Assembly: GCF_040371755.1 (NCBI RefSeq)
Contig: NZ_BAABWE010000005.1
Span: forward strand, 170,028 to 234,027
DNA: 64,000 nt
Direction: 5' to 3'
From: Bermanella sp040371755
GTDB taxonomy: Bacteria > Pseudomonadota > Gammaproteobacteria > Pseudomonadales > Oceanobacteraceae
The notes beneath the pieces are model-generated. The model was not told the DNA's origin. It saw only the letters and a program-made list of their open reading frames with translations, and ran no database searches. Both the position numbers and the translations under genes were made by a program. Positions 45,085-54,416 of the stretch are shown in pieces. Numbering within the stretch: position 1 is the first letter of the stretch; every line of letters begins with the position of its first letter.

Positions 45085-45465
45085 TTACAATAAGGGGCCA
45101 AATGGCAAAAATTTGTTTTGGGTGTGGCTTTTTACCCATTTGACTAAGGGCTTATCTATGCCATGTTGCCGGCGCAGGGCTTTGAACAGTGGAATAACGG
45201 GTGACTTTTCTCCCAGATACCAATTTCCTTGTTCTTCGGCAAGGGTGAATAACCCAATTAAGTTGATTTGTTGGTTTTGATCCAAAGAATCGGCGATTTC
45301 TTCCCAAATTTTCTTATCCAAGTGCGCTAATGGCTGAATAAATTCCAATTCTGAGGTAAAGTCGCACTCTTTTGGTTGGCCTTGGGAAATAGTAAATAGT
45401 TGATTTAATTGAGCTTGTGAAAGCTGGCTTGGTGGTTTGACAGGTTGCCATGAATCGACGGACAC
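45085..45465 (-). CDS. Hypothetical protein
   Basis: A 126-aa soluble protein, not recognised. Features: LSQAQLNQLFTISQG near the N-terminus, LIGLFTLAEEQGNWYLGEKSPVIPLFKALRRQ in the middle, and a basic tail. No signal peptide. It is divergent from the Sel1-repeat gene, with 87 bases between them. Confidence 0.65.
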   Translation of the reverse strand: MSVDSWQPVKPPSQLSQAQLNQLFTISQGQPKECDFTSELEFIQPLAHLDKKIWEEIADSLDQNQQINLIGLFTLAEEQGNWYLGEKSPVIPLFKALRRQHGIDKPLVKWVKSHTQNKFLPFGPLL

Positions 45466-45552
45466 AAACTTCTCCTAAATGAAGATAAGGCAAAGATGCA
45501 TTGTCCCACATGGTGGCCATAAGAAAAACCAGTGGATTTGTAAGGTAATTGG

Positions 45553-46056
45553 ATGAAATCGAACAATAACTTAAAATCCAACATGCTTGGGGCCCTACAG
45601 TATGGATTTGGGTCTATTTTGTATCGTTCTGGAATAGCGGGTTGGCACCGCCTTCTTCATGATTTTACGATGAAACAGTTACAACGAGCCAGCCATAAAG
45701 GCCATGGCAAAGCGCAGAAACTAATGTCAGTGCTATTGGCATACCGCGGTGTTGATGTATTAGACAAGCGTGCAGGTGTCGCTCTATTGGCTCGTCAGGC
45801 TGAATGCGGTGATGCGCAATCTCAGTTTTTATATGCTGAGACTTTGGTGAAATCTCAAGTGATTTTACCTGAAACAAAATCTCTTGCTGTTCGCTGGTAT
45901 TTAGCGGCAGCTAAACAGGGTAATGCAATGGCTGCATTACGTTTAAGTAAAGCCTATCAAACAGGTGGGCTTGGGCTGCTAGAAGATAGCTCTCAAGCGG
46001 AATATTGGTCACAACAGTTTATGCAGCACAGTCAAAATATGAGTTCAGAGTCATGA
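45553..46056 (+). CDS. Sel1-repeat protein
   Basis: A 167-aa protein with two to three Sel1-type (TPR-like) repeats at about 50-155; the clearest are GDAQSQFLYAETLV...AVRWYLAAAKQG and NAMAALRLSKAYQTGGL...AEYWSQQF. Such repeats bind other proteins. An AAGG site precedes the ATG, and the stop overlaps the start of the acyltransferase gene (ATGA), so the two are coupled. Confidence 0.8.
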   Translation: MKSNNNLKSNMLGALQYGFGSILYRSGIAGWHRLLHDFTMKQLQRASHKGHGKAQKLMSVLLAYRGVDVLDKRAGVALLARQAECGDAQSQFLYAETLVKSQVILPETKSLAVRWYLAAAKQGNAMAALRLSKAYQTGGLGLLEDSSQAEYWSQQFMQHSQNMSSES

Positions 46057-47183
46057 GTATGCAGTCCTTTGATGATATTCGTGCCTATCACGACCATGAA
46101 GTAAGTGATGTCCTGAGTTCGTTATTAGAAGATGGCGAATTTCTAAGCTTTTTAGCCCAAAATAAGTTTCCGTACTTGAACCGTTTTTTACCTAAATGGA
46201 CACAGCAACGGATCCAAGCAGGGTTAAGTCGGCACTTTAATGCCATTGATAGTATTCAGTCTTGGCAGGCAAAGCTGGCCCCTCATGTTGAAAAGTTACT
46301 TGATAAAACAATTGATGACTTTTCGATTACAGGGATTGATCAATTAGACCCTGAAAAAACCTATGTTTTTGTCAGTAATCATCGTGATATCGCCATGGAC
46401 CCATTGCTGGTGAATTACGCACTTTTAAAAGCCGGTTTAAGTACCAGCAAAGTGGCCATAGGCGATAATTTACTAAGCCGCCAGTTTGTGGCGAAATTGA
46501 TGCGACTAAACAAGAGCTTTGTGGTGAAACGCTCAATTTCTGGCCGACGTGAAAAATTACAAGCGGTACAAGAGTTATCTGAATATATTCATCATTGCAT
46601 TCAAGGCAAGCAACATGTGTGGATTGCACAGAAAGAAGGCCGAGCCAAAGATGGCATGGATATCACTGATACGGCTGTATTAAAAATGATGCATATGGCT
46701 GGGCGTAAACTTGGCTGGGAGTTCAAGCAGAGCATGGACTTTTTGGGCATTGTTCCCGTTTCCATTTGTTATGAGTGGGACCCATGTGATATTGATAAAG
46801 CAAAAGAGCGTCATGCATTGGCGCAGTTTGGCCGTTACGAGAAATCCCAAGATGAAGACTTCCGCAGCATTGTAAAAGGGTTACAGGGCAAAAAAGGGCG
46901 AGTAGCGTTAAACTTTGGTGCGCCGTTGCAGCTTGATACGAATTCACCCGAACAGTGGAGTGATGCGATAGATACAACAATTCATAGTCAATATCGGTTA
47001 TTTGAAAATAACCATATTGCTTATCAATTATTAAATGGCAGCAAATTATCTTCTACACCTGAAGCAAGTAAATGGAAAAAACGCTTTAAAGGTGTGCCAA
47101 GTGATATTCAGAAAAAAATTGTTGAATACTATGCGAAACCAGTGGAGCTAAACATAGAGGCTTTAAAGCATGATGGGGAATAA
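46053..47183 (+). CDS. PlsC/PlsB-domain glycerolipid acyltransferase
   Basis: A 376-aa protein with the acyltransferase motif SNHRDIAMDP (H-x4-D, around 111-120) and later motifs QKEGRAKDG and GIVPVSICYEWDPCD, typical of glycerol-phosphate acyltransferase relatives larger than PlsC. The start at 46053 overlaps the Sel1 gene by 4 bases; an extension to 46005 lies wholly within that gene. It likely acts on membrane phospholipid precursors. One of four related acyltransferases in this window. Confidence 0.87.
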   Translation: MSMQSFDDIRAYHDHEVSDVLSSLLEDGEFLSFLAQNKFPYLNRFLPKWTQQRIQAGLSRHFNAIDSIQSWQAKLAPHVEKLLDKTIDDFSITGIDQLDPEKTYVFVSNHRDIAMDPLLVNYALLKAGLSTSKVAIGDNLLSRQFVAKLMRLNKSFVVKRSISGRREKLQAVQELSEYIHHCIQGKQHVWIAQKEGRAKDGMDITDTAVLKMMHMAGRKLGWEFKQSMDFLGIVPVSICYEWDPCDIDKAKERHALAQFGRYEKSQDEDFRSIVKGLQGKKGRVALNFGAPLQLDTNSPEQWSDAIDTTIHSQYRLFENNHIAYQLLNGSKLSSTPEASKWKKRFKGVPSDIQKKIVEYYAKPVELNIEALKHDGE

Positions 47184-47421
47184 AAAAGCGCTGCCATTTG
47201 GTATTGTCACCATTGCTTTGGTAGCCGTGACTTGGGCGTATTCATGGTTTAGCAAAAGTGATTGTGTGGTATTAGAGCAAAATATGACACAAGGCTATTT
47301 TTTAAGATGGATGGAGCCAAAGCTATTACTGGTGACTGCTAATCAACAGTCCCATATTGTAGAAGCGCAAAGCAAAGAACAAGCATGCTCTCAAATGATG
47401 AAAGAGCTGCGCATTCAGTAA
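47170..47421 (+). CDS. Small single-pass membrane protein
   Basis: An 83-aa protein with one hydrophobic helix (about 9-28) and a short outer domain with two cysteines (DCVVLEQ, EQACSQM) that may form a disulphide. Not recognised. It overlaps the end of the acyltransferase gene by 14 bases, which suggests co-translation with it. Confidence 0.65.
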   Translation: MMGNKKALPFGIVTIALVAVTWAYSWFSKSDCVVLEQNMTQGYFLRWMEPKLLLVTANQQSHIVEAQSKEQACSQMMKELRIQ

Positions 47422-47453
47422 CTCACCCTAATGTTTGTACTTTAGATTGGGTT

Positions 47454-48245
47454 TTAGCTGTTCAATGCAGCCCGTAAGGCATCTTTTAATGAAGCAGGAC
47501 CGATGGTTTTGTCAAATAACGCACATACCCCAGCTTGTCGAACAGCACTCAAGCGACTGCTATCTTGTTCGCTGGTGACCATAAGTATTGGCAAGTAAGA
47601 ATATTCAGATTGCCGTAGATAGTTGGCCAATTCTTCACCGTTCATGTGAGGCATATTATAATCACTAATAATGAAGTCTACGGTTTCACTTTTTAAAATT
47701 TCAATGGCTTCAAGGCCATTTTCAGCTTCAAAAGTGTTCTCAATACCACAGGCATTTAATAGCTTTAATACATGACGGCGAGCCGTTTTTGAATCATCAA
47801 CTATTAGGCCTACTAGGGAATCTATGTCGATGTCATTGAGTTGGATTTGGTCCACTTCAATGGTGTCTCGGGCAGCGTTTAAAGCCGTTGATAAATCACG
47901 TTTATCAAACGGCTTAGGTAAAACGGCTAATACTCCGGCTTGTTTTATATCATCAAGCATCTTCATGTCAGTTTCACTTGAGACCAGCATGAAATTTAAA
48001 TCTTGCGTTGCTTCGTCTTGGCGCAGATGTTTTAACAGTTCTATGGCGTTCATATCGTCTAAATACATGGTGCTGATAATGAGGTCAGGCTGTTGTTTTT
48101 GAGCTGTTGCAAGGGCTTGAAGCCCAGTAGAACACACATCTACTTTTTCTATGGTTTGCTCAGATAATACATTAAGTAGGTACTTACTTTGTGTAGAAGA
48201 TGGCTCAATTAGAAGTACCGTGAGATCTTTTAGTTCTAGTGGCAT
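47454..48245 (-). CDS. Double receiver-domain protein, first domain degenerate
   Basis: A 263-aa protein made only of two CheY-like receiver domains (about 8-128 and 145-263). In the second, D150/D151 and the phosphorylation site D195 in FIISDYNMP are intact, with K near the end. In the first, the segment DLIISTMYLDDM has threonine 59 where the phospho-aspartate belongs, and the pocket reads LIEPSS, so it is a pseudo-receiver. There is no output domain; signalling must be by protein binding. Start at 48245 is preferred; a frame to 48266 also exists. Confidence 0.88.
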   Translation of the reverse strand: MPLELKDLTVLLIEPSSTQSKYLLNVLSEQTIEKVDVCSTGLQALATAQKQQPDLIISTMYLDDMNAIELLKHLRQDEATQDLNFMLVSSETDMKMLDDIKQAGVLAVLPKPFDKRDLSTALNAARDTIEVDQIQLNDIDIDSLVGLIVDDSKTARRHVLKLLNACGIENTFEAENGLEAIEILKSETVDFIISDYNMPHMNGEELANYLRQSEYSYLPILMVTSEQDSSRLSAVRQAGVCALFDKTIGPASLKDALRAALNS

Positions 48246-48373
48246 AATGACCCCAAATATCGTCAATTAGTTTGAGTATAGTTGATGCCATTTGATCTGC
48301 CTAAAAGTTAATCAGGTGCATATATACTTGGGCTGTAGGTAATATGCTAGAGTTGTTTGAATAAGGAATTTGT

Positions 48374-49243
48374 ATGTCTGATTACGCACATTTAAGCCGA
48401 CAAGCCACTATTGCTAGCGTGATTGTAGCACTGGTCCTTATTTTGGCTAAAACATGGGCATATTGGTCAACAGGTTCAGTGAGCTTATTAGGCTCTCTAT
48501 TAGATTCCATGTTGGATGGTGTTACCTCTTTAATTAACTTCATCGCATTGCGCTATGCCTTAATTCCGGCGGATGATCACCATAAATTTGGCCATGGCAA
48601 ATTGGAATCCATTGCTGCATTGGCGCAATCAGCCTTCATGGTGGGTTCGGCGGTTGTTTTAGTATTAAATAGCTTTGATGTGATGTTAGATAATCGCCAA
48701 ATGGTGAATAGCCATATAGGGATTGCCGTAAGCGTATTAGCCATTGTATTGACTCTGGCTTTGGTTACCTTCCAAAAATATGTAATTTCTAAATCTAAAT
48801 CCCTCATTGTGGAAGCCGACTCCTTACATTATCAAGGAGATTTACTGATGAATGGCGCGGTACTGATTGCTATGGCGTTAATAGGCTTTGGTTGGTATTG
48901 GCTTGATTCAGTAATGGCCATCGGTATTGGTGTGTTTTTATGTGTGAACGCGTGGCATGTTGGAAATAAAGCCTTTAAAGAGCTCATGGACGAACATTTA
49001 CCTGAAGTCGAAAAGATCATTGATGAGTTAGTAGGTCAAGAAGTTGGTCCTGAAGGTTGTCATGATGTTCGTTGCCGCCAATCTGGTCCTCAGTTATTTA
49101 TTCAATTTCACTTAGAACTCGATGAAAACCTAGCATTATGGTCAGCCCATGAGATTGGTGATCGAATCGAGAAAAAAATTAAAGAATCTTACCCTCATTC
49201 AGAAATACTAATTCATCACGACCCAGTAAAAGTAGAGAGCTAA
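48374..49243 (+). CDS. fieF: Ferrous-iron/zinc efflux transporter, CDF family
   Basis: A 289-aa cation diffusion facilitator like E. coli FieF (YiiP), exchanging Zn2+/Fe2+ for protons. Six membrane helices are followed by a cytoplasmic metal-binding domain. The transport-site residues are visible: D44 and D48 in SLLDSMLDGV, and H and D in EADSLHYQGDLL; the HHKFGHGK loop and C-terminal HEIGDRIEKKI...HHDP are typical. AAGGA lies before the ATG. The next gene starts 2 bases after its stop. Confidence 0.94.
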   Translation: MSDYAHLSRQATIASVIVALVLILAKTWAYWSTGSVSLLGSLLDSMLDGVTSLINFIALRYALIPADDHHKFGHGKLESIAALAQSAFMVGSAVVLVLNSFDVMLDNRQMVNSHIGIAVSVLAIVLTLALVTFQKYVISKSKSLIVEADSLHYQGDLLMNGAVLIAMALIGFGWYWLDSVMAIGIGVFLCVNAWHVGNKAFKELMDEHLPEVEKIIDELVGQEVGPEGCHDVRCRQSGPQLFIQFHLELDENLALWSAHEIGDRIEKKIKESYPHSEILIHHDPVKVES

Positions 49244-49245
49244 TA

Positions 49246-50259
49246 TTGCGTTTTGTTGTTTGTTTTTTCATATTAATTTACTTTTATCGTGTGTGCTTAG
49301 CGGCACCGGTAGAAGCAGGAGTGGGAGGCAATGAGCCTGCCGCGCCGGATCATCTATTTGAAGTAACAGATGATCACGCTGAAGTGAACGATTACACCAG
49401 TATCGAATTTTTCGATTGGAGCCAAGCGGTTGCATCGGATTATGTGGAGTCTCTAAACGATAGGGTGGATTCCTTTTTTATGGGGGCATTCTTTGATGAA
49501 GAGTCCGTTGAAGATGAGTCATCAGGTAGTAATGGTCGTTTATTTTTCAGTAGCCGCCGTGAAGACGGTGTTGATCCTGATTATCGGGTTGGCTTAAACC
49601 TTAGATTAGTTCTACCCCGTACCCGTGATCGTTTTAAACTGTTGCTTGAAACGGATGAGGATGAAGATAATGATAAAGAAACCAATGTTTTAGGTACCAC
49701 AGAAAATGTCACATATTCTACAGCCATTAGGGTTGAGGTAGATAAAGGGCAAAACTGGAATACGAGTTTTGATAACGGTATTCGCTGGTCTGGAGAGCCT
49801 GTTTTTTTCTCCCGTGTTCGTGCTCGGCGTACAGACTATTTTGATTCATGGAAAACACGATTGGTTCAAACCGTATCTTGGCGAACGGATGAAGAGTGGG
49901 GATCTCGATTTAGTGCAAGCGCACTTAGACCGCTAGACATTGAACATCATTTTCGTATGGGGTTTAACGCAGATTACTTATTAAGTGATGATTACGCTAA
50001 CTTAGATACTAGCTTTTCCATATTTCATGAGCTCAGTTCACGCTCGGCTCTATTGCTGGATTTATCTTTTTTTGGTGATACTCAAGACTACTCAAAAGTT
50101 AGTGACACTGTGCTTTCATTAAGTTATCGACGTAAAGTGTTTTCTCAGCATTTATTTGTTGAGGTAGTACCTGAGCTAGCTTGGCCAAGAGAAAACGAAT
50201 ATGAGCTTACGCCGGCGATTACACTTTTGTTTGAAATGATTCTAGGTGTGAATAACTAA
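49246..50259 (+). CDS. Probable outer-membrane beta-barrel protein
   Basis: A 337-aa exported protein, not a named family. Signal peptide at about 1-19 (ending CLAA). After an acidic region (about 30-95), residues 105-335 alternate hydrophobic and polar residues with many aromatics and end in short strands, as in outer-membrane barrels. The start is TTG, 2 bases after the fieF stop, so coupling with fieF is likely, which makes a role near metal export imaginable but unproven. Confidence 0.7.
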   Translation: MRFVVCFFILIYFYRVCLAAPVEAGVGGNEPAAPDHLFEVTDDHAEVNDYTSIEFFDWSQAVASDYVESLNDRVDSFFMGAFFDEESVEDESSGSNGRLFFSSRREDGVDPDYRVGLNLRLVLPRTRDRFKLLLETDEDEDNDKETNVLGTTENVTYSTAIRVEVDKGQNWNTSFDNGIRWSGEPVFFSRVRARRTDYFDSWKTRLVQTVSWRTDEEWGSRFSASALRPLDIEHHFRMGFNADYLLSDDYANLDTSFSIFHELSSRSALLLDLSFFGDTQDYSKVSDTVLSLSYRRKVFSQHLFVEVVPELAWPRENEYELTPAITLLFEMILGVNN

Positions 50260-50295
50260 GGTAACACTTAATGTGTCACCCTAATTATGACTTAC

Positions 50296-51258
50296 TTATG
50301 CGCCTTCATTGGCACTGAATAAACCATCAAATAAGATGGTAGATAAATAACGCTCACCACTATCTGGTAAAATAACCACGATGGTTTTATCTTTAAATTC
50401 AGCTTGTTCAGATATTCTTAATGCAGCAGCAACCGCTGCTCCGCCAGAAATTCCAGCTAGAATCCCTTCTTCTTTCATTAATTTTTGCGCAGTTTCAATG
50501 GCTAGTTCATTACTGATTGCTTGGGTTTGATCCACAACGGATAAATCTAAATTTTCAGGGATAAAGTTAGCGCCGATGCCTTGGATTTTATGGGGGGCAG
50601 GGGAAATGCTTTCACCTTTGAGTGCTTGAGAAATAATGGGTGATGCTTCTGGTTCCACCGCAATGCTGGTAATCGCTTTGCCTTGTGTGTTTTTAATGTA
50701 ACGGCTAATGCCACTAATGGTGCCGCCCGTGCCTACGCCTGCTACTAATACATCAATAGTGCCGTCAGTGTCATTCCATATTTCAGGGCCAGTGGTTTGC
50801 TCGTGGATGGCAGGGTTTGCAGGATTATTAAATTGTTGAGGCATGAAGCGGGTATCGGGGGAGGCTTCAAGTAACTCTTGAGCTTTTTCAACTGCACCGC
50901 GCATGCCCTTTGCACCTTCGGTTAAGACAATGTTTGCACCTAGTGCTTTCATGACTTTACGACGCTCAATGCTCATGGTTTCTGGCATAGTGAGAGTAAC
51001 TTGATAACCGCGCGCTGCACCGACAAACGCAAGTGCTATGCCTGTATTACCACTGGTTGGCTCAACAATTTCCATTCCCGATTTTAGAAAACCATCTTTT
51101 TCGGCTTGCCAAATCATGTTGGCACCAATGCGGCATTTCACTGAGTTGGCAGGGTTGCGGCTTTCAATTTTTAATAAAATATTAGCTTTGGTGAGTTTTT
51201 TTAAGCGAACTAATGGTGTGTTACCGATGGATAAACTGATGTCGTCGTAAACTTGCAT
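50296..51258 (-). CDS. cysK: Cysteine synthase A
   Basis: O-acetylserine sulfhydrylase makes cysteine from O-acetylserine and sulfide. The 320-aa protein has the PLP lysine in NPANSVKCRIG (about residue 41), the substrate loop EPTSGNTGIALA, the phosphate-binding GVGTGGTISG and PDSGERYLST. All are intact and length is normal. It lies 14 bases after the acyltransferase stop region on the map, but the promoter is unclear; AAGGA-like sequence precedes the start. Confidence 0.96.
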   Translation of the reverse strand: MQVYDDISLSIGNTPLVRLKKLTKANILLKIESRNPANSVKCRIGANMIWQAEKDGFLKSGMEIVEPTSGNTGIALAFVGAARGYQVTLTMPETMSIERRKVMKALGANIVLTEGAKGMRGAVEKAQELLEASPDTRFMPQQFNNPANPAIHEQTTGPEIWNDTDGTIDVLVAGVGTGGTISGISRYIKNTQGKAITSIAVEPEASPIISQALKGESISPAPHKIQGIGANFIPENLDLSVVDQTQAISNELAIETAQKLMKEEGILAGISGGAAVAAALRISEQAEFKDKTIVVILPDSGERYLSTILFDGLFSANEGA

Positions 51259-51272
51259 GATTTTTCCTTAAG

Positions 51273-52187
51273 TTATGTTAATGGCTGATGAGGCTGGCCA
51301 TTAAGCAGATTTTGAATTGTTTGATCTTTTTCTAACCATAGTTCGTGTGTCCATTGTTGAAACTGGGCACGAAATTCAGGGTCATTGTTGTAATCGTGCT
51401 GTGAGAAATGCGCAGGTATCGGTTTCTTCTCCACTCGGACAATAATCTTTTTTACTTTCCCTAATAAGAAATCCATAAATGTGGGAATGCCATCTGGGTA
51501 TACGATAGTCACGTTTAAAAGACTATCAAACTTATCCCCCATGGCGTTGATGGCAAATGCGATGCCGCCGGCTTTGGGTTTCAATAGGTGCTGATAAGTA
51601 GATTGCTGTTTAGCATGTTTAGACTGAGTGAAACGGGTTCCTTCTAAGAAATTCATGACGCTGGTTGGCATTTGCTGAAATTTCTCACAGGCTTTGCGGG
51701 TGGTTTCTAAGTCTTTGCCTTTCATTTCCGGATGCTTTTCTAAATAGTCTTTACTGAATCGCTTCATGAACGGGAAGTCTAATGCCCACCAGCATAATCC
51801 CATGACGGGAACCTTGATGAGTTCTTGTTTTAGAAAAAACTTCAAGAAGGGTATTTTAAGATTAAATACGTGTTGAAGTACCAGTATATCAACCCAGGAT
51901 TGGTGATTGGCATTTACCAAGTACCAGCCTTTGTAATTTAAATGTTCAACACCTTGGACGTCCCACTGGGTATTTTGTGTGATTTTCATCCATGTGGAAT
52001 TTCCAAAAATCCAAGCTTCTGCAATTTTTGTCAGCAAGGGGTTAATCCATTTACGAATGGTGTTAACTGGAATCAAAATTTTAATTAGGGCGAAAATGAG
52101 CAGTAAGCTACACCAAATCATTACGTTACATATCAGTAATGTTCCAGCGATTAATCCTACTAAAGGACTAGGCAGAAAATTCAACAT
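51273..52187 (-). CDS. yihG: 1-acylglycerol-3-phosphate acyltransferase, YihG-like
   Basis: A 304-aa inner-membrane acyltransferase. Two hydrophobic segments at the N-terminus (about 8-42) are followed by the motif NANHQSWVDILVL (H-x4-D, about 92-104), and MNFLEGTRFT later. The order and the FPFMKRFSKDYLEKHPEMKGKD stretch resemble YihG, which adds unsaturated acyl chains in E. coli. It lies 14 bases upstream of cysK on the same strand, so the two may be co-transcribed. Confidence 0.88.
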   Translation of the reverse strand: MLNFLPSPLVGLIAGTLLICNVMIWCSLLLIFALIKILIPVNTIRKWINPLLTKIAEAWIFGNSTWMKITQNTQWDVQGVEHLNYKGWYLVNANHQSWVDILVLQHVFNLKIPFLKFFLKQELIKVPVMGLCWWALDFPFMKRFSKDYLEKHPEMKGKDLETTRKACEKFQQMPTSVMNFLEGTRFTQSKHAKQQSTYQHLLKPKAGGIAFAINAMGDKFDSLLNVTIVYPDGIPTFMDFLLGKVKKIIVRVEKKPIPAHFSQHDYNNDPEFRAQFQQWTHELWLEKDQTIQNLLNGQPHQPLT

Positions 52188-52269
52188 AGGAGAACTCAGT
52201 GATTATTTTTTCCGCTTAGTATACGTGATGCCCGCTTTAAGTTAATCCCTAAAGCGGTTTTTCGAGGGG

Positions 52270-54387
52270 CTATTTTTGGGTGGCTTGAATAGCGGTGAGG
52301 GCAATGGTGTAAATAATGTCTTCTACCAATGCGCCGCGGGAGAGATCATTCACCGGTTTTGCCAAGCCTTGTAACATGGGGCCGATACTCACTACATTGG
52401 CGCTGCGTTGAACGGCTTTGTAAGTGGTATTGCCGGTGTTTAAGTCTGGAAAAATTAACACATTGGCTTGGCCTGCTACTTTGCTATTTGGCGCTTTAGA
52501 GGCGGCCACACTTGCAGTAGTGGCAGCGTCGTATTGAAGTGGGCCATCAAGTATTAAATCTGGTTGTTTGGTGTGAGCAAGTTCGCAGGCACTTCTGACT
52601 TTTTCCACATCGCTGCCGCTACCTGATGTCCCTGTGCTATAACTGATCATGGCGACTTTTGGTTCTATGCCAAATGCTTTGGCGCTATGTGCGCTTTGTA
52701 AGGCAATGTCTGCTAGTTCATCAGCGCTTGGATCAGGGTTAACGGCGCAATCTCCATATACCATAACTTGCTCTGGTAATAACATGAAAAAAATTGATGA
52801 AACCAATTTGGCATTCGGTGCGGTTTTAATTAACTGAAGTGCAGGGCGAATGGTATTGGCGGTAGTGTGTATTGCGCCACTGACCAAACCATCTACTTCA
52901 TCCAGTGCTAACATCATGGTGCCTAGCACAACTGTGTCTTCTAGTTGTGCTTCAGCCATTGGTGCAGATAAGTGTTTGTGTTTGCGTACTTCCACCATTG
53001 GCTCAATGTATTGGTTGCGGATATGATCAGGTTCTAAGATTGTCAGCCCTTTGGGCAGCGTGACTCCTAAACTAGTGGCTTGTTGCTCTATGATGTCTTT
53101 CTTTCCTAGTAATATACACTGAGCGATTCCACGCTCTTGGCATATGACAGCGGCTTGAATGGTTCTTGGTTCTTCCCCTTCTGGGAGTACAATTCGTTTG
53201 TTGGCTGCTTGCGCCATTTGTACCAGTTGATAACGAAATGCAGCGGGGCTTAATCGAGCTTTGATATCTAGTTGCAAACGATCTTTTAAAAATTGCCCAT
53301 TAATATGAGCTGCCATATGGTTCATGATGGATTCAACCCTGTCTGGGTCGTCGGCTTTTACGCCGTCGGGCATATGCGATAATAAGGATGCAGTTTCAAA
53401 GGTATCGGATGTTACGGATAAAATAGGCAGTTTACTCAATGAAGGCTTCACTAAGTTCATGACTTGTTCATCCGGCGCTATATTACTGGTTAATAGCAAC
53501 CCTGATAACGGCACTCCATTATGAGAAGCCATAGCCGTGGCTAATAAAATATCTTCACGATCACCCGGTGTGACCACAAGCGTGCCGGGGAGTAAGTCCG
53601 ATACCATATTCGGTACGGTTCTGGCACACAGGCTGATTCTTTGTACTCGGGAATGTTCTAAACCTTGTGGATTAAGAATGCTGGCATTAAGGTAGTTTGC
53701 AATGTCTTGGGTTCTTGGAGCGATAAGGGTAGCGTCCCAAGGGATAAGCCCTAAGATCTTAAAGTGCTCTGATTCAAAATTACTAAAGGAGGTGTTTTTA
53801 ACTTCTTGGTCTGAAATATCAATATTCAAGGATGTTTTAAGCGGCGAGTAACTGGTATTCGGTGCATTAATTTTATTGATAATGCAGCCAAGTAAATTGG
53901 GATTTTTATCGCCACCAAATAAACCTTTGGCAATATTTAAGTGTTCATTTAATGCGGCTATATCACGAGACTTGGGTGCGGTTACTAAGATAATTTCAGC
54001 ATCTAATGTTTTTGCCATTTCCACATTTAATTTGGCAGTGAATGGCTCGCTTCGATCTGGCTCAATTCCTTCAATGATGACCACATCAACTTCTTTACGC
54101 ACTTTACGTTGCATACCGATGACTTCTTCCATGAGTCGGTCTTGTTGACCATTACTAATCATGTTTTGAGCTTGAGCTAAGCTAATGGCTTTTGGCGGTT
54201 TGATGCCACTAGCCAATGTGATTAAGTCGATGGCTCTGTGTTGTTGATCCTGTTCACTGCGGGCTATGGGTTTACATATACCAACTTTTAATCCCAGTTG
54301 ATCTAATGCACGGATTATTCCCAAGGTGATGGATGTTAATCCTGTGCCCATTTCGGTAGGGGCAATAAAAAAGGTGTGCTGATGCAT
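52270..54387 (-). CDS. pta: Phosphate acetyltransferase
   Basis: Pta interconverts acetyl-CoA and acetyl phosphate. At 705 aa it is the long type: an N-terminal BioD-like P-loop domain (start FFIAPTEMGTGLTS), a DRTGG domain in the middle, and the catalytic PTA domain (about 385-700) with VLPEGEEPRTIQAA and MISYSTGTSGSGSDVEKV. It follows ackA by 30 bases on the same strand, forming the classic acetate overflow operon. Confidence 0.96.
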   Translation of the reverse strand: MHQHTFFIAPTEMGTGLTSITLGIIRALDQLGLKVGICKPIARSEQDQQHRAIDLITLASGIKPPKAISLAQAQNMISNGQQDRLMEEVIGMQRKVRKEVDVVIIEGIEPDRSEPFTAKLNVEMAKTLDAEIILVTAPKSRDIAALNEHLNIAKGLFGGDKNPNLLGCIINKINAPNTSYSPLKTSLNIDISDQEVKNTSFSNFESEHFKILGLIPWDATLIAPRTQDIANYLNASILNPQGLEHSRVQRISLCARTVPNMVSDLLPGTLVVTPGDREDILLATAMASHNGVPLSGLLLTSNIAPDEQVMNLVKPSLSKLPILSVTSDTFETASLLSHMPDGVKADDPDRVESIMNHMAAHINGQFLKDRLQLDIKARLSPAAFRYQLVQMAQAANKRIVLPEGEEPRTIQAAVICQERGIAQCILLGKKDIIEQQATSLGVTLPKGLTILEPDHIRNQYIEPMVEVRKHKHLSAPMAEAQLEDTVVLGTMMLALDEVDGLVSGAIHTTANTIRPALQLIKTAPNAKLVSSIFFMLLPEQVMVYGDCAVNPDPSADELADIALQSAHSAKAFGIEPKVAMISYSTGTSGSGSDVEKVRSACELAHTKQPDLILDGPLQYDAATTASVAASKAPNSKVAGQANVLIFPDLNTGNTTYKAVQRSANVVSIGPMLQGLAKPVNDLSRGALVEDIIYTIALTAIQATQK

Positions 54388-54416
54388 GAAGGATCCTTTT
54401 AACCCGTGTGTGAAAC

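Noticed and set aside
50261..50281. Hairpin after the outer-membrane protein gene as terminator
   Set aside because: An eight-base stem with one mismatch (GGTAACAC/GTGTCACC) exists but no T-run follows on either strand.
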